Of a DNA stretch of 64,000 bases, positions 34,314-43,582 are shown piece after piece. The DNA lies in NCBI RefSeq assembly GCF_002979515.1, contig NZ_PCPA01000008.1, positions 62,001-126,000 on the forward strand. The letters are read 5' to 3'. Made by a program: the position numbers and the translations under genes. Under the pieces are notes generated by a model. It saw nothing but the letters and a program-made list of their open reading frames with translations, was not told the DNA's origin and did not search any database. The stretch is from Microbacterium sp. MYb54. Lineage in GTDB: Bacteria > Actinomycetota > Actinomycetes > Actinomycetales > Microbacteriaceae. How positions within the stretch are numbered: the stretch's first letter is position 1; each line of letters opens with the position of its first letter.

Positions 34314-34577
34314 ACTTTTCCTCCATTCGGTGTATCAGAACGGATGCTGCACGCTCCTGTTCTTCGGAAGGTGCCATGCGAAGGGCCTCGAAGGGTGAGG
34401 CGCGAGGGAGGCGCAGTCGGATCTGGGGATCATGCGCACTGGGGAGCGCGAACACGACACGGACACCATCTGCTCGGGGGCGTCGCGGCATGCAGCCGCG
34501 ACACCCTCATAGGGCCTCGACGATCTGGGGACGTCGGGGCCCTTGGGGTGTCCGGGCTCAGAGATTCCGAGATGCTC
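34314..34577. other. intergenic region between converging genes
   Basis: No convincing gene. It holds a perfect 8-bp hairpin GTCGCGGC (34482-34489) / GCCGCGAC (34495-34502) that could end either transcript. Start is relatively AT-rich (34314-34370). Short open frames on both strands have shadow-like Arg/Ser-rich content. Confidence 0.5.
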
Positions 34578-35363
34578 TCAGCCGAGCTGAGTGCGGAAGT
34601 AGTGATTGGCGATGTCACGAACGGCCGCGGGATCGCGCTGAGGCTGCGCAGTCTCGAAATGTTCGGCTCTGTCGAGCTCGTCCGCCACGAACCGCGTGAG
34701 GATGGCGGGTGCGATGCCGGTGCCGAGTTCCCGGGTCACGGCCTTCGCCGCGATGAGTTCCGCGGCGGCATCCGTCACGGCCTTCGGCACGGAACTCTCC
34801 GCCAGCAGCGTGGGAAGGTCCATCGGCGGAACGGACTCCTGCGGGTGATCCGCGAGCCACCGCAGTGCCGCGGCCGGCCGAAGCGTGTAGAAGAAGCGCT
34901 TGAGGGTCGTCGTTCCGTTCTGCTGCTGGCGCGCGACGTGCAGGTAGTGGCGTGCGATCGAACTTCGCTCGACGACCTCGGACGCCAGCTTCAGCAGGCC
35001 GTCACGAAAGGCGCTCTCCCCCGTGTAGATGATGGGCGAGCGCAGCCACTCGATCGGCGTCGCATTGCCTCTGACGAGAAGCTTCACCGTCTTCGCCAGA
35101 TCCCAGCCGTTCACGTCGAACGTCTCGTCGAGGGGCGTCTCGATCACATCGCGAGCGGGCCAGAGCGAGAGATAGTCCCGGGGCTCGCGCACGAAGATGA
35201 ACCGGCAGTCGTAGTCGCTGTCCGGCGACGGAAAACCCCAAGCACGACTTCCACTCTCGATCGCCCAGGGGATGCGCACGCTGTGCTCCACGGATACGCC
35301 GACGAGCCGCCGGTCGATCTCGGAGACCACCAGCGGATCGAGGGATGACGGAATCGCACGCAT
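34578..35363 (-). CDS. RlaP-type nucleotidyltransferase
   Basis: A 261-residue polymerase-beta-fold nucleotidyltransferase of the RlaP group. The catalytic pattern GSRAWGFPSPDSDYDCRFIFV is present across residues about 38-58, with the two acidic residues in DSDYD. Then comes the family segment FDVNGWDLAKTVKLL and GNATPIEWLRSPIIY. RlaP proteins are predicted to take part in RNA repair or modification. Start ATG 35363 follows TATCTT by 6 bases, so the message may be leaderless. Converges on the CHAT operon; whether it shares a function is unknown. Confidence 0.82.
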   Translation of the reverse strand: MRAIPSSLDPLVVSEIDRRLVGVSVEHSVRIPWAIESGSRAWGFPSPDSDYDCRFIFVREPRDYLSLWPARDVIETPLDETFDVNGWDLAKTVKLLVRGNATPIEWLRSPIIYTGESAFRDGLLKLASEVVERSSIARHYLHVARQQQNGTTTLKRFFYTLRPAAALRWLADHPQESVPPMDLPTLLAESSVPKAVTDAAAELIAAKAVTRELGTGIAPAILTRFVADELDRAEHFETAQPQRDPAAVRDIANHYFRTQLG

Positions 35364-35430
35364 TGCTCGAAGATACCTGGAGCGGGCTCCCGTTCGCGTC
35401 GGACGAAACGCGATCAGCCAGACGCCGGGC

Positions 35431-36207
35431 TCAGGCGACCAGCACCGTGTATCCGGCAGCTCGAAGGGCTGCGAGCACCTCGGCATCCGCTCCGGAGTCG
35501 GTGATCACGGTGGGGAACAGCTCCGCGCCGCCGACGGTCGAGAAGGCCTCGACGCCGAGCTTGCTGCCGTCGGTCACCACGACCGCACGGCGAGCGCGCT
35601 CGGCCATCATCCGGTTCACGGCAGCTTCGCGCTCGTCCTGCGTGGTCGCACCGGCTCTGGCATCCATCCCGTTCACGCCGATGAAGGCGATGTCGAGCCG
35701 CACCCCGCGCAGCAGCTGTTCGACGAAAGGGCCGACGAGCTCGTAGCTGCGCGAGTGGATGACGCCACCGGTGACGACGACCTTGATGTCGGGCCGCGTG
35801 GCGAGCTGGGCGGCGATGTTCACGGCGTTGGTGACGACGGTGATGCCGCCGTTCCCCGCAAGGTCGTCGCGGGCGGCGAGGGCTGCGGCGATCGCCGTCG
35901 TGGTCGTGCCACCGGACAGCCCGACCACCATGCCGGGCATGACGAGCGCCGCGGCGGTCTGCGCGATGCTGGCCTTCTCGTGCGTGCGCAGGTGGCTCTT
36001 GTAGCGGATGGGCAGCTCGTAGGCGACCGACTGCGCCACCGCGCCGCCGTGCGTACGGGTGAGCAGGCGCTGCTCGGCGAGGGTGTCGAGGTCGCGGCGT
36101 GTGGTCGCAGACGAAGCCTCGAACTGCTCGACGAGCTCTTCGACCGTGACTTCGCCGTTGGCAGCCAACAGGTCGAGGATCGCGTTCAGCCGCGCCGCCC
36201 GCTTCAT
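35431..36207 (-). CDS. DeoR/AgaR-type sugar regulator
   Basis: A 258-residue DeoR-family repressor: N-terminal HTH (RLNAILDLLAANGEVTVEELVEQF, SSATTRRDLDTLAEQ) and a sugar-phosphate isomerase-like sensor domain with GGTTTTAIA and TDGSKLG. It ends the operon that starts at the SIS gene and shares a base with the aldolase stop. AgaR, GatR and LacR of this family sense tagatose or galactosamine phosphates, fitting the enzymes here. Confidence 0.88.
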   Translation of the reverse strand: MKRAARLNAILDLLAANGEVTVEELVEQFEASSATTRRDLDTLAEQRLLTRTHGGAVAQSVAYELPIRYKSHLRTHEKASIAQTAAALVMPGMVVGLSGGTTTTAIAAALAARDDLAGNGGITVVTNAVNIAAQLATRPDIKVVVTGGVIHSRSYELVGPFVEQLLRGVRLDIAFIGVNGMDARAGATTQDEREAAVNRMMAERARRAVVVTDGSKLGVEAFSTVGGAELFPTVITDSGADAEVLAALRAAGYTVLVA

Positions 36208-37061
36208 CAGGAGACCGGTCCCGTGGGCTGCAGGGCGAACAGTCGGAGCATGCGCGCGGCCTCACTTGCGAGCGCGTCGCGAGCGGGGGCGAGGTACTTG
36301 CGGGAGTCGACCAGGCGCTCGTCGGCGTCGAGCTTCTCGCGCACCGCCCGCGTGAAGAACCCGTTCAGGTGCGTGGAGACGTTGATCTTGGTCATCCCCG
36401 CGCGCACCGCGTCGGCGATCACGGCATCCGCGACTCCCGATGAGCCGTGCAGCACCAGCGGAACGGGGAGTGCCTCGTGCAGGCGCCCGATCAGGTCGAG
36501 GTCGAGAGACGCCGTGCGATCGGTCATCGCGTGCGAGGAGCCCACAGCGACCGCGAGGGCGTCGACGCCCGTGGCCGCCACGAACGCGCGCGCCTCTTCG
36601 GGGTCGGTGCGCACACCCGGAGCGTGTGCTCCGTCCTTGCCGCCCACCTCGCCGAGTTCACCTTCGACGTAGACGCCGGCCTCGTGTGCTCGGGCCGCGA
36701 CCGCCGCCGTGAGAGCCACGTTGTCGTCGTAGGGCAGCGCTCCGCCGTCGAACATGACCGAGCCGAAGCCCAGCGCGATGGCCTCGTCGACCAGCTCAGG
36801 CCGCTCAGCGTGGTCGAGGTGCACCGCCACGGGCGTCTGCGCGCGCCGCGCCACCGCGAGCGTGGCCAGGGCGATCGGCTCCAGCCCGCCGTGGTAGTCG
36901 GCGCAGTTCTGCGAGATCTGCAGGATGACCGGCAGCTGCGCGAGGGCGGCCGCGCGCACCAGCCCCTCGGCCGTCTCGAGGTGGATCACGTTGAACGCGC
37001 CGATGCCGGTGCCGGCGGCGGATGCTGCAGAGACGAGGTCGCGAGCGGAGACGAGGGTCAC
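36207..37061 (-). CDS. class II ketose-bisphosphate aldolase (KbaY/GatY-like)
   Basis: A 284-residue zinc aldolase of the fructose/tagatose-bisphosphate group. Zinc histidines lie in VAVHLDHAE and LVLHGSSGV, with the catalytic region NVSTHLN near the end. Start GTG 37061 has GGAAGGA upstream and overlaps the kinase stop (GTGA). By context it cleaves tagatose-1,6-bisphosphate to DHAP and glyceraldehyde-3-phosphate; sequence alone cannot exclude fructose-1,6-bisphosphate. Confidence 0.85.
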   Translation of the reverse strand: MTLVSARDLVSAASAAGTGIGAFNVIHLETAEGLVRAAALAQLPVILQISQNCADYHGGLEPIALATLAVARRAQTPVAVHLDHAERPELVDEAIALGFGSVMFDGGALPYDDNVALTAAVAARAHEAGVYVEGELGEVGGKDGAHAPGVRTDPEEARAFVAATGVDALAVAVGSSHAMTDRTASLDLDLIGRLHEALPVPLVLHGSSGVADAVIADAVRAGMTKINVSTHLNGFFTRAVREKLDADERLVDSRKYLAPARDALASEAARMLRLFALQPTGPVS

Positions 37062-38002
37062 GAAGGGTCCTTCCGGAACGATGCAGGGTCAGGGTGCGAG
37101 ACGCGCAGCTGCTGTTCGAGCTCGGTCCAGCGCGGGGAGATGTCGCCGGCGAGCGGGGTGAGCACGGCGGCAGCCGACCAGGCCGTGGCCCGGCGGAGGA
37201 TCTGCTCGGGGTCGCGCACCCCGTCGGCGTACAGCGCAGCACAGGCGGCGACACCCGCATCTCCGGCCCCCGTGGGGTTGCCGGCGAGGGGTTCGTCGAG
37301 GCGAGCATGCACGAGATCGGATGCCGTGACCGCGAGCATCCCGTCGGCCCCGAGCGAGAGCAGCACGAGCTCGGTGCCGCGGGCGATCAGCGAGCGGGCG
37401 CCCTCGACCGGGTCTGTGATGCCCGTCGCCTCGGCGAGTTCGGCGGCGTTCGGCTTCAGCACGGTGGCTCCGGCATCGGCCGCCCGCAGGAGCGCAGGCC
37501 CCGAGGTGTCGACGATGACCGGCACACCGGCGTCCATCCCCACCGCGATGAGCATGGGGAGCAGCGAATCGGGCGCTCCGGGCGGCAGGCTGCCGGAGAT
37601 GACCAGCACGGTCGCGCCGGGCAGACGCTCGACGACCTCGGCGAGCAGCGCGGCCCACTCCGGGTCGGTCGGGTTCAGCCCGCGCTCGTTGATGATCGTG
37701 GTGTCACCGAGCGTCTCGTCGACCACGGCGATGCTGCGACGTGTCTCGGCGGCGACCGGCACCAGGGCGTGCGGCACGCCGCTGGCCCGGAGTTCAGCTG
37801 CGAACTCCTTGCCTACCCGACCACCGATCGTGGTCACGGCGAGCGCGTCAGCACCCTGGGCGTGCGCGACGCGCGCGACATTGAGTCCCTTGCCGCCCGC
37901 GCGTGCGGCTCCGGCATCCGCCCGGTGCGTTCCGCCCTCGATGAGCCGGTCGACGCGCCAGGTGAGATCGAGCGCGGGGTTCAGGGTGACGGTGAGGATC
38001 AT
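37058..38002 (-). CDS. PfkB-family sugar-phosphate kinase (LacC/FruK-like)
   Basis: A 314-residue ribokinase-fold kinase: N-terminal signature GGKGLNVARV and C-terminal GNPTGAGDAGVA with the catalytic Asp. The start MILTVTLNPALDLTW is typical of 1-phosphofructokinase and tagatose-6-phosphate kinase. In this operon tagatose-6-phosphate to tagatose-1,6-bisphosphate is the best guess. Overlaps both neighbours by 4 bases. Confidence 0.88.
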   Translation of the reverse strand: MILTVTLNPALDLTWRVDRLIEGGTHRADAGAARAGGKGLNVARVAHAQGADALAVTTIGGRVGKEFAAELRASGVPHALVPVAAETRRSIAVVDETLGDTTIINERGLNPTDPEWAALLAEVVERLPGATVLVISGSLPPGAPDSLLPMLIAVGMDAGVPVIVDTSGPALLRAADAGATVLKPNAAELAEATGITDPVEGARSLIARGTELVLLSLGADGMLAVTASDLVHARLDEPLAGNPTGAGDAGVAACAALYADGVRDPEQILRRATAWSAAAVLTPLAGDISPRWTELEQQLRVSHPDPASFRKDPS

Positions 38003-38991
38003 GTGAGCTCCCGTGCACGGAGGGCCGCACCGAGCAGCCCCGCATTGCCGGAGAGCTCTGCGGGGACGAGTGCGGGGATGCGGTGGAAGCTGAGTCGCGC
38101 GGCCAGGCGCGTGCGCAGCTCGTCGAACAGGGCACCGCCGGCACGCGAGAGCCCGCCGCCGATGACCACGGCCTCCGGGGCCACGACGGCGGTCAGCTGC
38201 GCGAGCGACATGGTGAGGGCGTCGAGCGCCGAGTTCCAGATCTCCGCGGCGACCTCGTCGCCGGCTGCAGCCCTGGCGATCACGTCCTTCGCGCCGTCGG
38301 GAGCGATACCGGTCGCCTCGCGGTAGCGCCGCGCGATGGCACCGGCCGAGGCGACGGCCTCCAGGCAGCCTCGTGCGCCGCACGCGCAGATCGGCCCGTC
38401 CGCGATCGGCGAGTGCCCGATCTCGCCCGCATATCCGCCGGCGGTGTAGGGGACACCCCCGACCAGCAGGGCACCGGCGATCCCGGTGCCGATCACGAGC
38501 ACGACCGAGTCGGCGTAGTCGCGCGCACCGCCGAGGCGACGCTCCGCCCAGCTCGCCGCACGCACGTCGTGGTCGAACGCCACCGGCAGGCCGAGGCGGG
38601 CTGAGGCGAGATCGCGCAACGGGGAGTCGTGCCAGCCGAGGTTGCTCGCGAACACCCCCAGTCCGGCATCCGCGTCGACGATTCCCGGCACGACGAGCCC
38701 GACCGCCTGCGGCACCACTTCGGGGTGCGCGGCACGGAGCTCCGCCGCCAGCACCTCGAGACGGTCGAGGAGCACCTGGGTGCGGTCGCCGTCGGCGATC
38801 GGGGTGGGAGTGCGGCGGAGACCGAGCGCGGTTCCGTCGGCGTCGAACAGCGCCGACTTGATGTCGGTTCCGCCCACGTCGAACGCCAGCACGGGCGCTC
38901 CGACGCCGAGGGTCCGCACGGCGGCGAGCTTCTCGCCGGTGGCGTCGCGTTCGACGTCGGGAACGGCGGCGGTCCCGTCAGCTCGGGTCAT
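37999..38991 (-). CDS. ROK-family sugar kinase
   Basis: A 330-residue ROK protein without an N-terminal HTH, so a kinase. ATP motif FDVGGTDIKSAL, sugar-site segment GGYAGEIGHSP and the zinc motif CACGARGCLEA are intact. Likely phosphorylates the incoming amino sugar, as AgaK or NagK do; glucose is an alternative. GGAG upstream of ATG 38991. It follows the SIS gene after 24 bases. Confidence 0.86.
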   Translation of the reverse strand: MTRADGTAAVPDVERDATGEKLAAVRTLGVGAPVLAFDVGGTDIKSALFDADGTALGLRRTPTPIADGDRTQVLLDRLEVLAAELRAAHPEVVPQAVGLVVPGIVDADAGLGVFASNLGWHDSPLRDLASARLGLPVAFDHDVRAASWAERRLGGARDYADSVVLVIGTGIAGALLVGGVPYTAGGYAGEIGHSPIADGPICACGARGCLEAVASAGAIARRYREATGIAPDGAKDVIARAAAGDEVAAEIWNSALDALTMSLAQLTAVVAPEAVVIGGGLSRAGGALFDELRTRLAARLSFHRIPALVPAELSGNAGLLGAALRARELT

Positions 38992-39015
38992 GGTCAGCTC
39001 CGGCGGCGGGTTGCG

Positions 39016-39912
39016 TCATGCATCCAGGATGACGGATCGCGTGAGGTTGCGGGGCTGGTCGGGGTCGAGGCCCCGGGCGACCGCGCGGTCGAGGGCGGTG
39101 CGGTGCAGGCGCACGAGGTCGGCGAGCGGGTCGATCGCCCGCTGCTCGAACCGGGCGCCGGTGGCCTCGACCTGACCGGCGAGTCCCTCCGGAGCCTCAC
39201 CGAACTGCCAGGTGACGCGTCCGGGGGCCGCGATGGCGATCGGGCCGTGACGGTAGTCCATCGAGGGGTACGCCTCGGTCCACGACTGCGACGACTCGCG
39301 CAGCTTCAGCGCGGCCTCGTGGGCGAGACCGATCGTCCAACCACGGCCGAGGAACGTGTACTGCTCTGCGTCACGGAGCTCGTCGTCGCCGTCTTCGGCG
39401 AGCACGGCCTCGGCATCGGCGATGGCGCCGGAGAGGTCTTCACCGAGCGAAGCGCGAAAGAGTGCCAGCGCGGTGGTCGCGAATCGTGTCTGCACGACCG
39501 ACTGCTCGTCGGCGAACGGCAGCAGCACGGCCTCGTCGACGAGCGAGACGAGCGGCGACTCGGGGTCGCCGATCACGCCGATGGTCGGGATGCGCCCCTT
39601 GATGCGCTCGACGAGTTCGAGCACCTCGCTGGTGGTCCCGGAACGGGTGAGGGCGACGACGGCGTCGTATCCGCGGTCGAGGAAGGCTTCGGAGGCCGCG
39701 TACGCGTCGGTCTCACCCTGCCCCGACGACTCGCGAAGGGCCGCGTAAGACTGCGCCATGAACCACGAGGTGCCGCAGCCGACGACGGCGATCCGGGCGC
39801 CCGAAGCGGGGAGCAGCGCCTGCTCGGCCTTCAGATCTGCGGCCGTGGCCCACATCCGGGGCTGGGAGTTGAGCTCTTCGCGCATGTGTGCGCCGGGCAG
39901 CGATTCGGTCAT
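39016..39912 (-). CDS. SIS-domain amino-sugar isomerase/deaminase
   Basis: A 298-residue protein with two SIS modules (VGCGTSWFMAQSYAAL and VALTRSGTTSEVLELV; later FLGRGWTIGLAHEAALKLRE). The N-terminus MREELNSQPRMW matches the isomerase half of GlmS and AgaS-like proteins. In a galactosamine pathway it would convert galactosamine-6-phosphate to tagatose-6-phosphate and ammonia. First gene of the five-gene operon; AAAGG upstream of ATG 39912. Confidence 0.82.
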   Translation of the reverse strand: MTESLPGAHMREELNSQPRMWATAADLKAEQALLPASGARIAVVGCGTSWFMAQSYAALRESSGQGETDAYAASEAFLDRGYDAVVALTRSGTTSEVLELVERIKGRIPTIGVIGDPESPLVSLVDEAVLLPFADEQSVVQTRFATTALALFRASLGEDLSGAIADAEAVLAEDGDDELRDAEQYTFLGRGWTIGLAHEAALKLRESSQSWTEAYPSMDYRHGPIAIAAPGRVTWQFGEAPEGLAGQVEATGARFEQRAIDPLADLVRLHRTALDRAVARGLDPDQPRNLTRSVILDA

Positions 39913-39946
39913 CGAGGTGCCTTTCTGGCGATAAGTTGCAGACTTG

Positions 39947-40017
39947 TGATTGTTTCAAGCTTGATTCGATCATAGTATGGCGTCAAATCAAAGCACCAGC
40001 AGCTTTACCTTGATTTG
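39947..40017. promoter_or_regulatory. operators of the amino-sugar divergon
   Basis: A 26-base palindrome at 39947-39972, halves TGATTGTTTCAAG and CTTGATTCGATCA (10 of 13 positions match), and a second inverted pair CAAATCAA (39984-39991) / TTGATTTG (40010-40017). A minus-strand TATGAT (39971-39976 region) is a good -10 for the SIS operon. This AT-rich patch stands out in a 328-base region (39913-40240) that otherwise shows no gene. Likely bound by the DeoR protein. Confidence 0.7.
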
Positions 40018-40240
40018 TTTGTTCTCCTGACAAATAATCAGACCAGTTCCACTCTCGACCCCGACCCCGGCCGATGTCGAGATCCCCGAGCCCCGGCTTG
40101 AACGATCGCGGTTGCCCTCCGGCGAAGCGGTCACCCACGCACTGTCGCGTGATTTGTGCTTGCGACTGTGCACCACACCCCCCTCCCGAAGCGGCCCTGC
40201 CGTCGAGGGTTCGGACATCACAGTGAGGAATGCAATACAC

Positions 40241-41485
40241 ATGAAGAAGTCACTGCGGTTCGGCGCCGCCGCCATTGCGGCCGTCGCCACGCTCTCGCTC
40301 GCTTCGTGCGGGTTCGGCGGATCTTCCGGCGACAGCGGAGGCGGGGATGGATCCACCACCCTCGACCTTCTCGTCCCCAGCTACTCCGACGGCACCAAGG
40401 CCAACTGGGAGACGGTGATCTCCGGATTCGAGAAGGCCAACCCCGACATCAAGGTCAAGCTCGAGGTGCAGTCCTGGGACAACCTCGAGAAGGTCGTCTC
40501 CACCAAGATCCAGGCCGGCGAGGCGCCGGACATCTACAACGGCGGTCCGTTCGCGGGCTTCGTCGACGACGAGCTGCTCTACCCGACGAAGGACGTCGTC
40601 TCCGACGACACCTACTCCGACTTCCAGGAGTCGTTCCTCAAGAATGCCGAGGTCGACGGCACCGCATACGCCCTGCCGCTGATCGCGTCGGCCCGTGCGC
40701 TGTTCGTCAACAACGCGCTGCTCGACCAGGCCGGCGTCGAGGCGCCCACCGACTGGGATTCGCTGCTGGATGCCGCGACCAAGGTGTCGGCGCTCGGCGG
40801 CGGTGTCGCCGGCTACGGCATGCCGCTCGGATCCGAAGAGGCCCAGGCCGAGGCGGCCGTGTGGCTGTGGGGCGGCGGCGGATCGTTCGGCGACGCATCC
40901 GAGATCACGATCGACACCCCGGAGAACCTCGCCGGTGCCGAGCAGATCAAGAAGATGATCGACGCCGGTGCGACCCAGGCCGACCCGGGCTCGACGCAGC
41001 GCTCGCCCCTGATGGACATCTTCATCCAGGGCAAGATCGGCATGCAGGTCGGGCTCCCGCCGACGGTCGGCCAGATCAAGGAAGGCAACCCCGACCTGGA
41101 CTACTCCATCGTCCCGATCCCGACGAAGGACGGCTCGCCCTTCACGCTCGGCGTCATGGACCAGCTGATGGCGTTCCAGAACGACGACGACAAGAAGGAA
41201 GCGATCACCAAGTTCTTCGACTACTACTACTCGGCAGACGTGTACGTGCCGTGGGTGCAGGCCGAGGGCTTCCTTCCGGTCACCAAGTCCGGTGCCGAGC
41301 AGCTCTCCGGCGAGGAGGCTCTCAAGCCGTTCCTCGACGTGCTGCCCGACGCCCAGTTCTACCCGTCGACGAACCCGAAGTGGTCCGCAGCAGACGGTGC
41401 GTTCAAGTCGCTGTTCGGTCAGATCCAGTCGAAGCCCGCTCAGGACGTGCTGACCGAGATCCAGGCGCAGGTCGACGCGGGCTGA
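40241..41485 (+). CDS. carbohydrate ABC importer, substrate-binding lipoprotein
   Basis: A 414-residue type I solute receptor (family 1 sugar-binding) with lipobox LSLASC23GF. ATG 40241 is chosen for the signal peptide, with GAGGAA at 40224-40229. Typical segments are FEKANPDIKVKLEVQSWDNL and the late FQNDDDKKEAITKFFDYY. First gene of the receptor, permease, permease operon, divergent from the catabolic genes. No ATPase gene is here, so a shared MsiK-type ATPase elsewhere is likely. Confidence 0.9.
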   Translation: MKKSLRFGAAAIAAVATLSLASCGFGGSSGDSGGGDGSTTLDLLVPSYSDGTKANWETVISGFEKANPDIKVKLEVQSWDNLEKVVSTKIQAGEAPDIYNGGPFAGFVDDELLYPTKDVVSDDTYSDFQESFLKNAEVDGTAYALPLIASARALFVNNALLDQAGVEAPTDWDSLLDAATKVSALGGGVAGYGMPLGSEEAQAEAAVWLWGGGGSFGDASEITIDTPENLAGAEQIKKMIDAGATQADPGSTQRSPLMDIFIQGKIGMQVGLPPTVGQIKEGNPDLDYSIVPIPTKDGSPFTLGVMDQLMAFQNDDDKKEAITKFFDYYYSADVYVPWVQAEGFLPVTKSGAEQLSGEEALKPFLDVLPDAQFYPSTNPKWSAADGAFKSLFGQIQSKPAQDVLTEIQAQVDAG

Positions 41486-41516
41486 GCCCGCTGAACGGAG
41501 AGGTTCGGGTACCCGA

Positions 41517-42488
41517 ATGAGCCAGAAGACAGAGTCCTCGAACCTCGCGGGGGCGGCCACCGGCCGCCCCCGCACCCGGAAGACCCCGGATGCCCTTCGC
41601 GGCAGGCCGGGCGGAAAGGATCTCCTCCAGGCGCTGCCCTGGATCGCTCCCGCTCTGCTCCTCATCATCGGCGTGGTGTTCTTCCCCGCCGGGGTGATGT
41701 TCTTCAACTCGACGCGAGACATCTCGCTGTCGGGCCTCGACAAGGGATCAGTCGGCTTCGACAACTTCGTCACGGTCTTCACGTTCACCGAGTTCTGGCC
41801 GATCTTCTTCCGCACGATCCTGTGGGTCGTGTCGGTCGTGGTCTTCACGGTCGTCATCTCGCTCGGCCTCGCGCAGATCCTGAACAAGGCCTTCCCCGGC
41901 CGTCAGCTCGTGCGCATGGCCGTCATCGTGCCGTGGGCGGCCTCGGTCGTCATGACCACGATGGTGTTCTACTACAGCCTCGAGCCGTACTTCGGCATCT
42001 TCAACAAGTTCCTCTACGACATCGGGCTCTCAGACGATGCCGTCGGATACGGGTGGACGAAGAACCCCGCGACAGCCTTCACCTGGTCGATCGTGATCGC
42101 GATCTTCGTGTCGCTCCCCTTCACGACCTACACGATCCTCGCCGGGCTCCAGTCGGTCCCGGCCGATGCGATCGAAGCGGCGAAGATGGACGGCGCGAGC
42201 CCGGCCCGCACCTACTGGTCGATCGTCCTGCCGCAGCTGCGCAGCGCCCTGGCCGTCGCGGTCCTGATCAACATCATCAACGTGTTCAACTCGCTGCCGA
42301 TCCTGAAGGTGATGACCGGATCGATCCCCGGCTACGACGCCGACACGATCATGACGCTCATCTTCAAGTACATCGAGCTGCAGAAGAAGGTCGATGTCGC
42401 GAGCGCCCTCTCGGTCGTCGCGTTCCTCATCGTCATCGTGATCGTCGCGGCCTACGTGAAGATCGTCAAGCCCATGAAGGAGGTCTGA
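41517..42488 (+). CDS. carbohydrate ABC importer permease 1 (MalF-like)
   Basis: A 323-residue permease with six membrane helices after a hydrophilic 35-residue head. The EAA motif is EAAKMDGASPARTYWSIVLPQL. Follows the receptor by 31 bases and precedes permease 2. Confidence 0.9.
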   Translation: MSQKTESSNLAGAATGRPRTRKTPDALRGRPGGKDLLQALPWIAPALLLIIGVVFFPAGVMFFNSTRDISLSGLDKGSVGFDNFVTVFTFTEFWPIFFRTILWVVSVVVFTVVISLGLAQILNKAFPGRQLVRMAVIVPWAASVVMTTMVFYYSLEPYFGIFNKFLYDIGLSDDAVGYGWTKNPATAFTWSIVIAIFVSLPFTTYTILAGLQSVPADAIEAAKMDGASPARTYWSIVLPQLRSALAVAVLINIINVFNSLPILKVMTGSIPGYDADTIMTLIFKYIELQKKVDVASALSVVAFLIVIVIVAAYVKIVKPMKEV

Positions 42489-42490
42489 TC

Positions 42491-43417
42491 GTGACCGTGA
42501 CCGAGACCGCCCTCGTGACCACCGCCGGAGGCCGCGGACGTCGTACGCCGCCGATCCCCGGCCGCAAGCGCCGCTACACCGAAGACCAGGTCACGCTGCC
42601 CCGCGTGATCCTCCGCACCGTCGCCGGCTTCCTGGTGCTCGCGATCTTCGTGCTGCCGTACCTGATCATGTTCTTCGGCTCCGTGAAGACGAAGCCGCAG
42701 ATCCGCTCCGTCGACCCGACGTACCTGCCGACGGAGTGGCACTGGGAGAACTACATCACGATGTGGTCCACCCCCGAGACGCCACTGCCGTACAACCTGA
42801 TCTCGACGATCGTGATCGCGGTGTTCGCGACGCTGCTCGTGCTGCTGGTGTCACTGCCGGCGGCGTACTACACGGCCCGGTTCAAGTTCCCCGGCCGCAT
42901 GGTGTTCCTGTTCCTCGTGATCATCACGCAGATGCTGCAGCCGGCGGTGCTGACCTCCGGCCTGTTCCGTCAGTTCACCGTGCTCGGGCTCGGCGACACC
43001 TGGACGGCGATGATCTTCATCAACGCGGCGTTCAACCTGTCGTTCGCGGTGTGGATCATGCACTCCTTCTTCGCCGGCATCCCCAAGGAGGTCGACGAGG
43101 CCGCGCAGATCGACGGTGCAGGGCGCTTCACCGTGCTGTTCAAGATCAACCTGCCGCTCGTGTGGCCGGGCATCGTCACCGCGATCGTGTTCACGTTCGT
43201 CGCCTGCTGGAACGAGTTCGCGGCATCGCTGGTGATCCTGTCGACCGACAAGAACCAGCCGCTCTCGGTCGCACTGACCAAGTTCGTCGGTCAGTACGAG
43301 ACCAGCTGGCAGTACGTGTTCGGCGTCTCGATCGTCGCGATCCTGCCGGTGGTCATCCTGTTCATGCTCATCGAGAAGCGCCTGGTCGGCGGACTGACCG
43401 CGGGCAGCGTCAAGTAA
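42491..43417 (+). CDS. carbohydrate ABC importer permease 2 (MalG-like)
   Basis: A 308-residue permease with six helices and the EAA motif EAAQIDGAGRFTVLFKINLPL. Start GTG 42491 has a perfect AAGGAGG at 42477-42483. A hairpin follows at 43449-43481. Confidence 0.9.
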   Translation: MTVTETALVTTAGGRGRRTPPIPGRKRRYTEDQVTLPRVILRTVAGFLVLAIFVLPYLIMFFGSVKTKPQIRSVDPTYLPTEWHWENYITMWSTPETPLPYNLISTIVIAVFATLLVLLVSLPAAYYTARFKFPGRMVFLFLVIITQMLQPAVLTSGLFRQFTVLGLGDTWTAMIFINAAFNLSFAVWIMHSFFAGIPKEVDEAAQIDGAGRFTVLFKINLPLVWPGIVTAIVFTFVACWNEFAASLVILSTDKNQPLSVALTKFVGQYETSWQYVFGVSIVAILPVVILFMLIEKRLVGGLTAGSVK

Positions 43418-43448
43418 GCCGCTCCAGCCGGACTCCCGGACTCCCGGA

Positions 43449-43481
43449 CATCCGCCCGATGGAACACCCGTCGGGCGGATG
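43449..43481. terminator. bidirectional hairpin with family B repeat sequence
   Basis: CATCCGCCCGA (43449-43459) and TCGGGCGGATG (43471-43481) form a perfect 11-bp stem between convergent genes. The following 43482-43550 has further GTCGGGC / GCCCGAC pairs and CTCCCGACATCCGT, shared with 23389-23402. Confidence 0.7.
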
Positions 43482-43582
43482 CCCGTCTGTCGGGCCGTCC
43501 GGCGGCGCGTCGCCCGACATGCGTCCGCACTCCCGACATCCGTGCGTGATGACAGTACGGGGCGGTAGGGCCGACCTGGGCC

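Noticed and set aside
34292..34699. 135-residue plus-strand frame after the CHAT gene
   Set aside because: Arg/Ser-rich, overlaps both neighbours, and has no ribosome site.
40250..41887. 545-residue minus-strand frame opposite the sugar receptor
   Set aside because: Shadow of a lipoprotein gene with a clear lipobox and family motifs; no protein-like features of its own.
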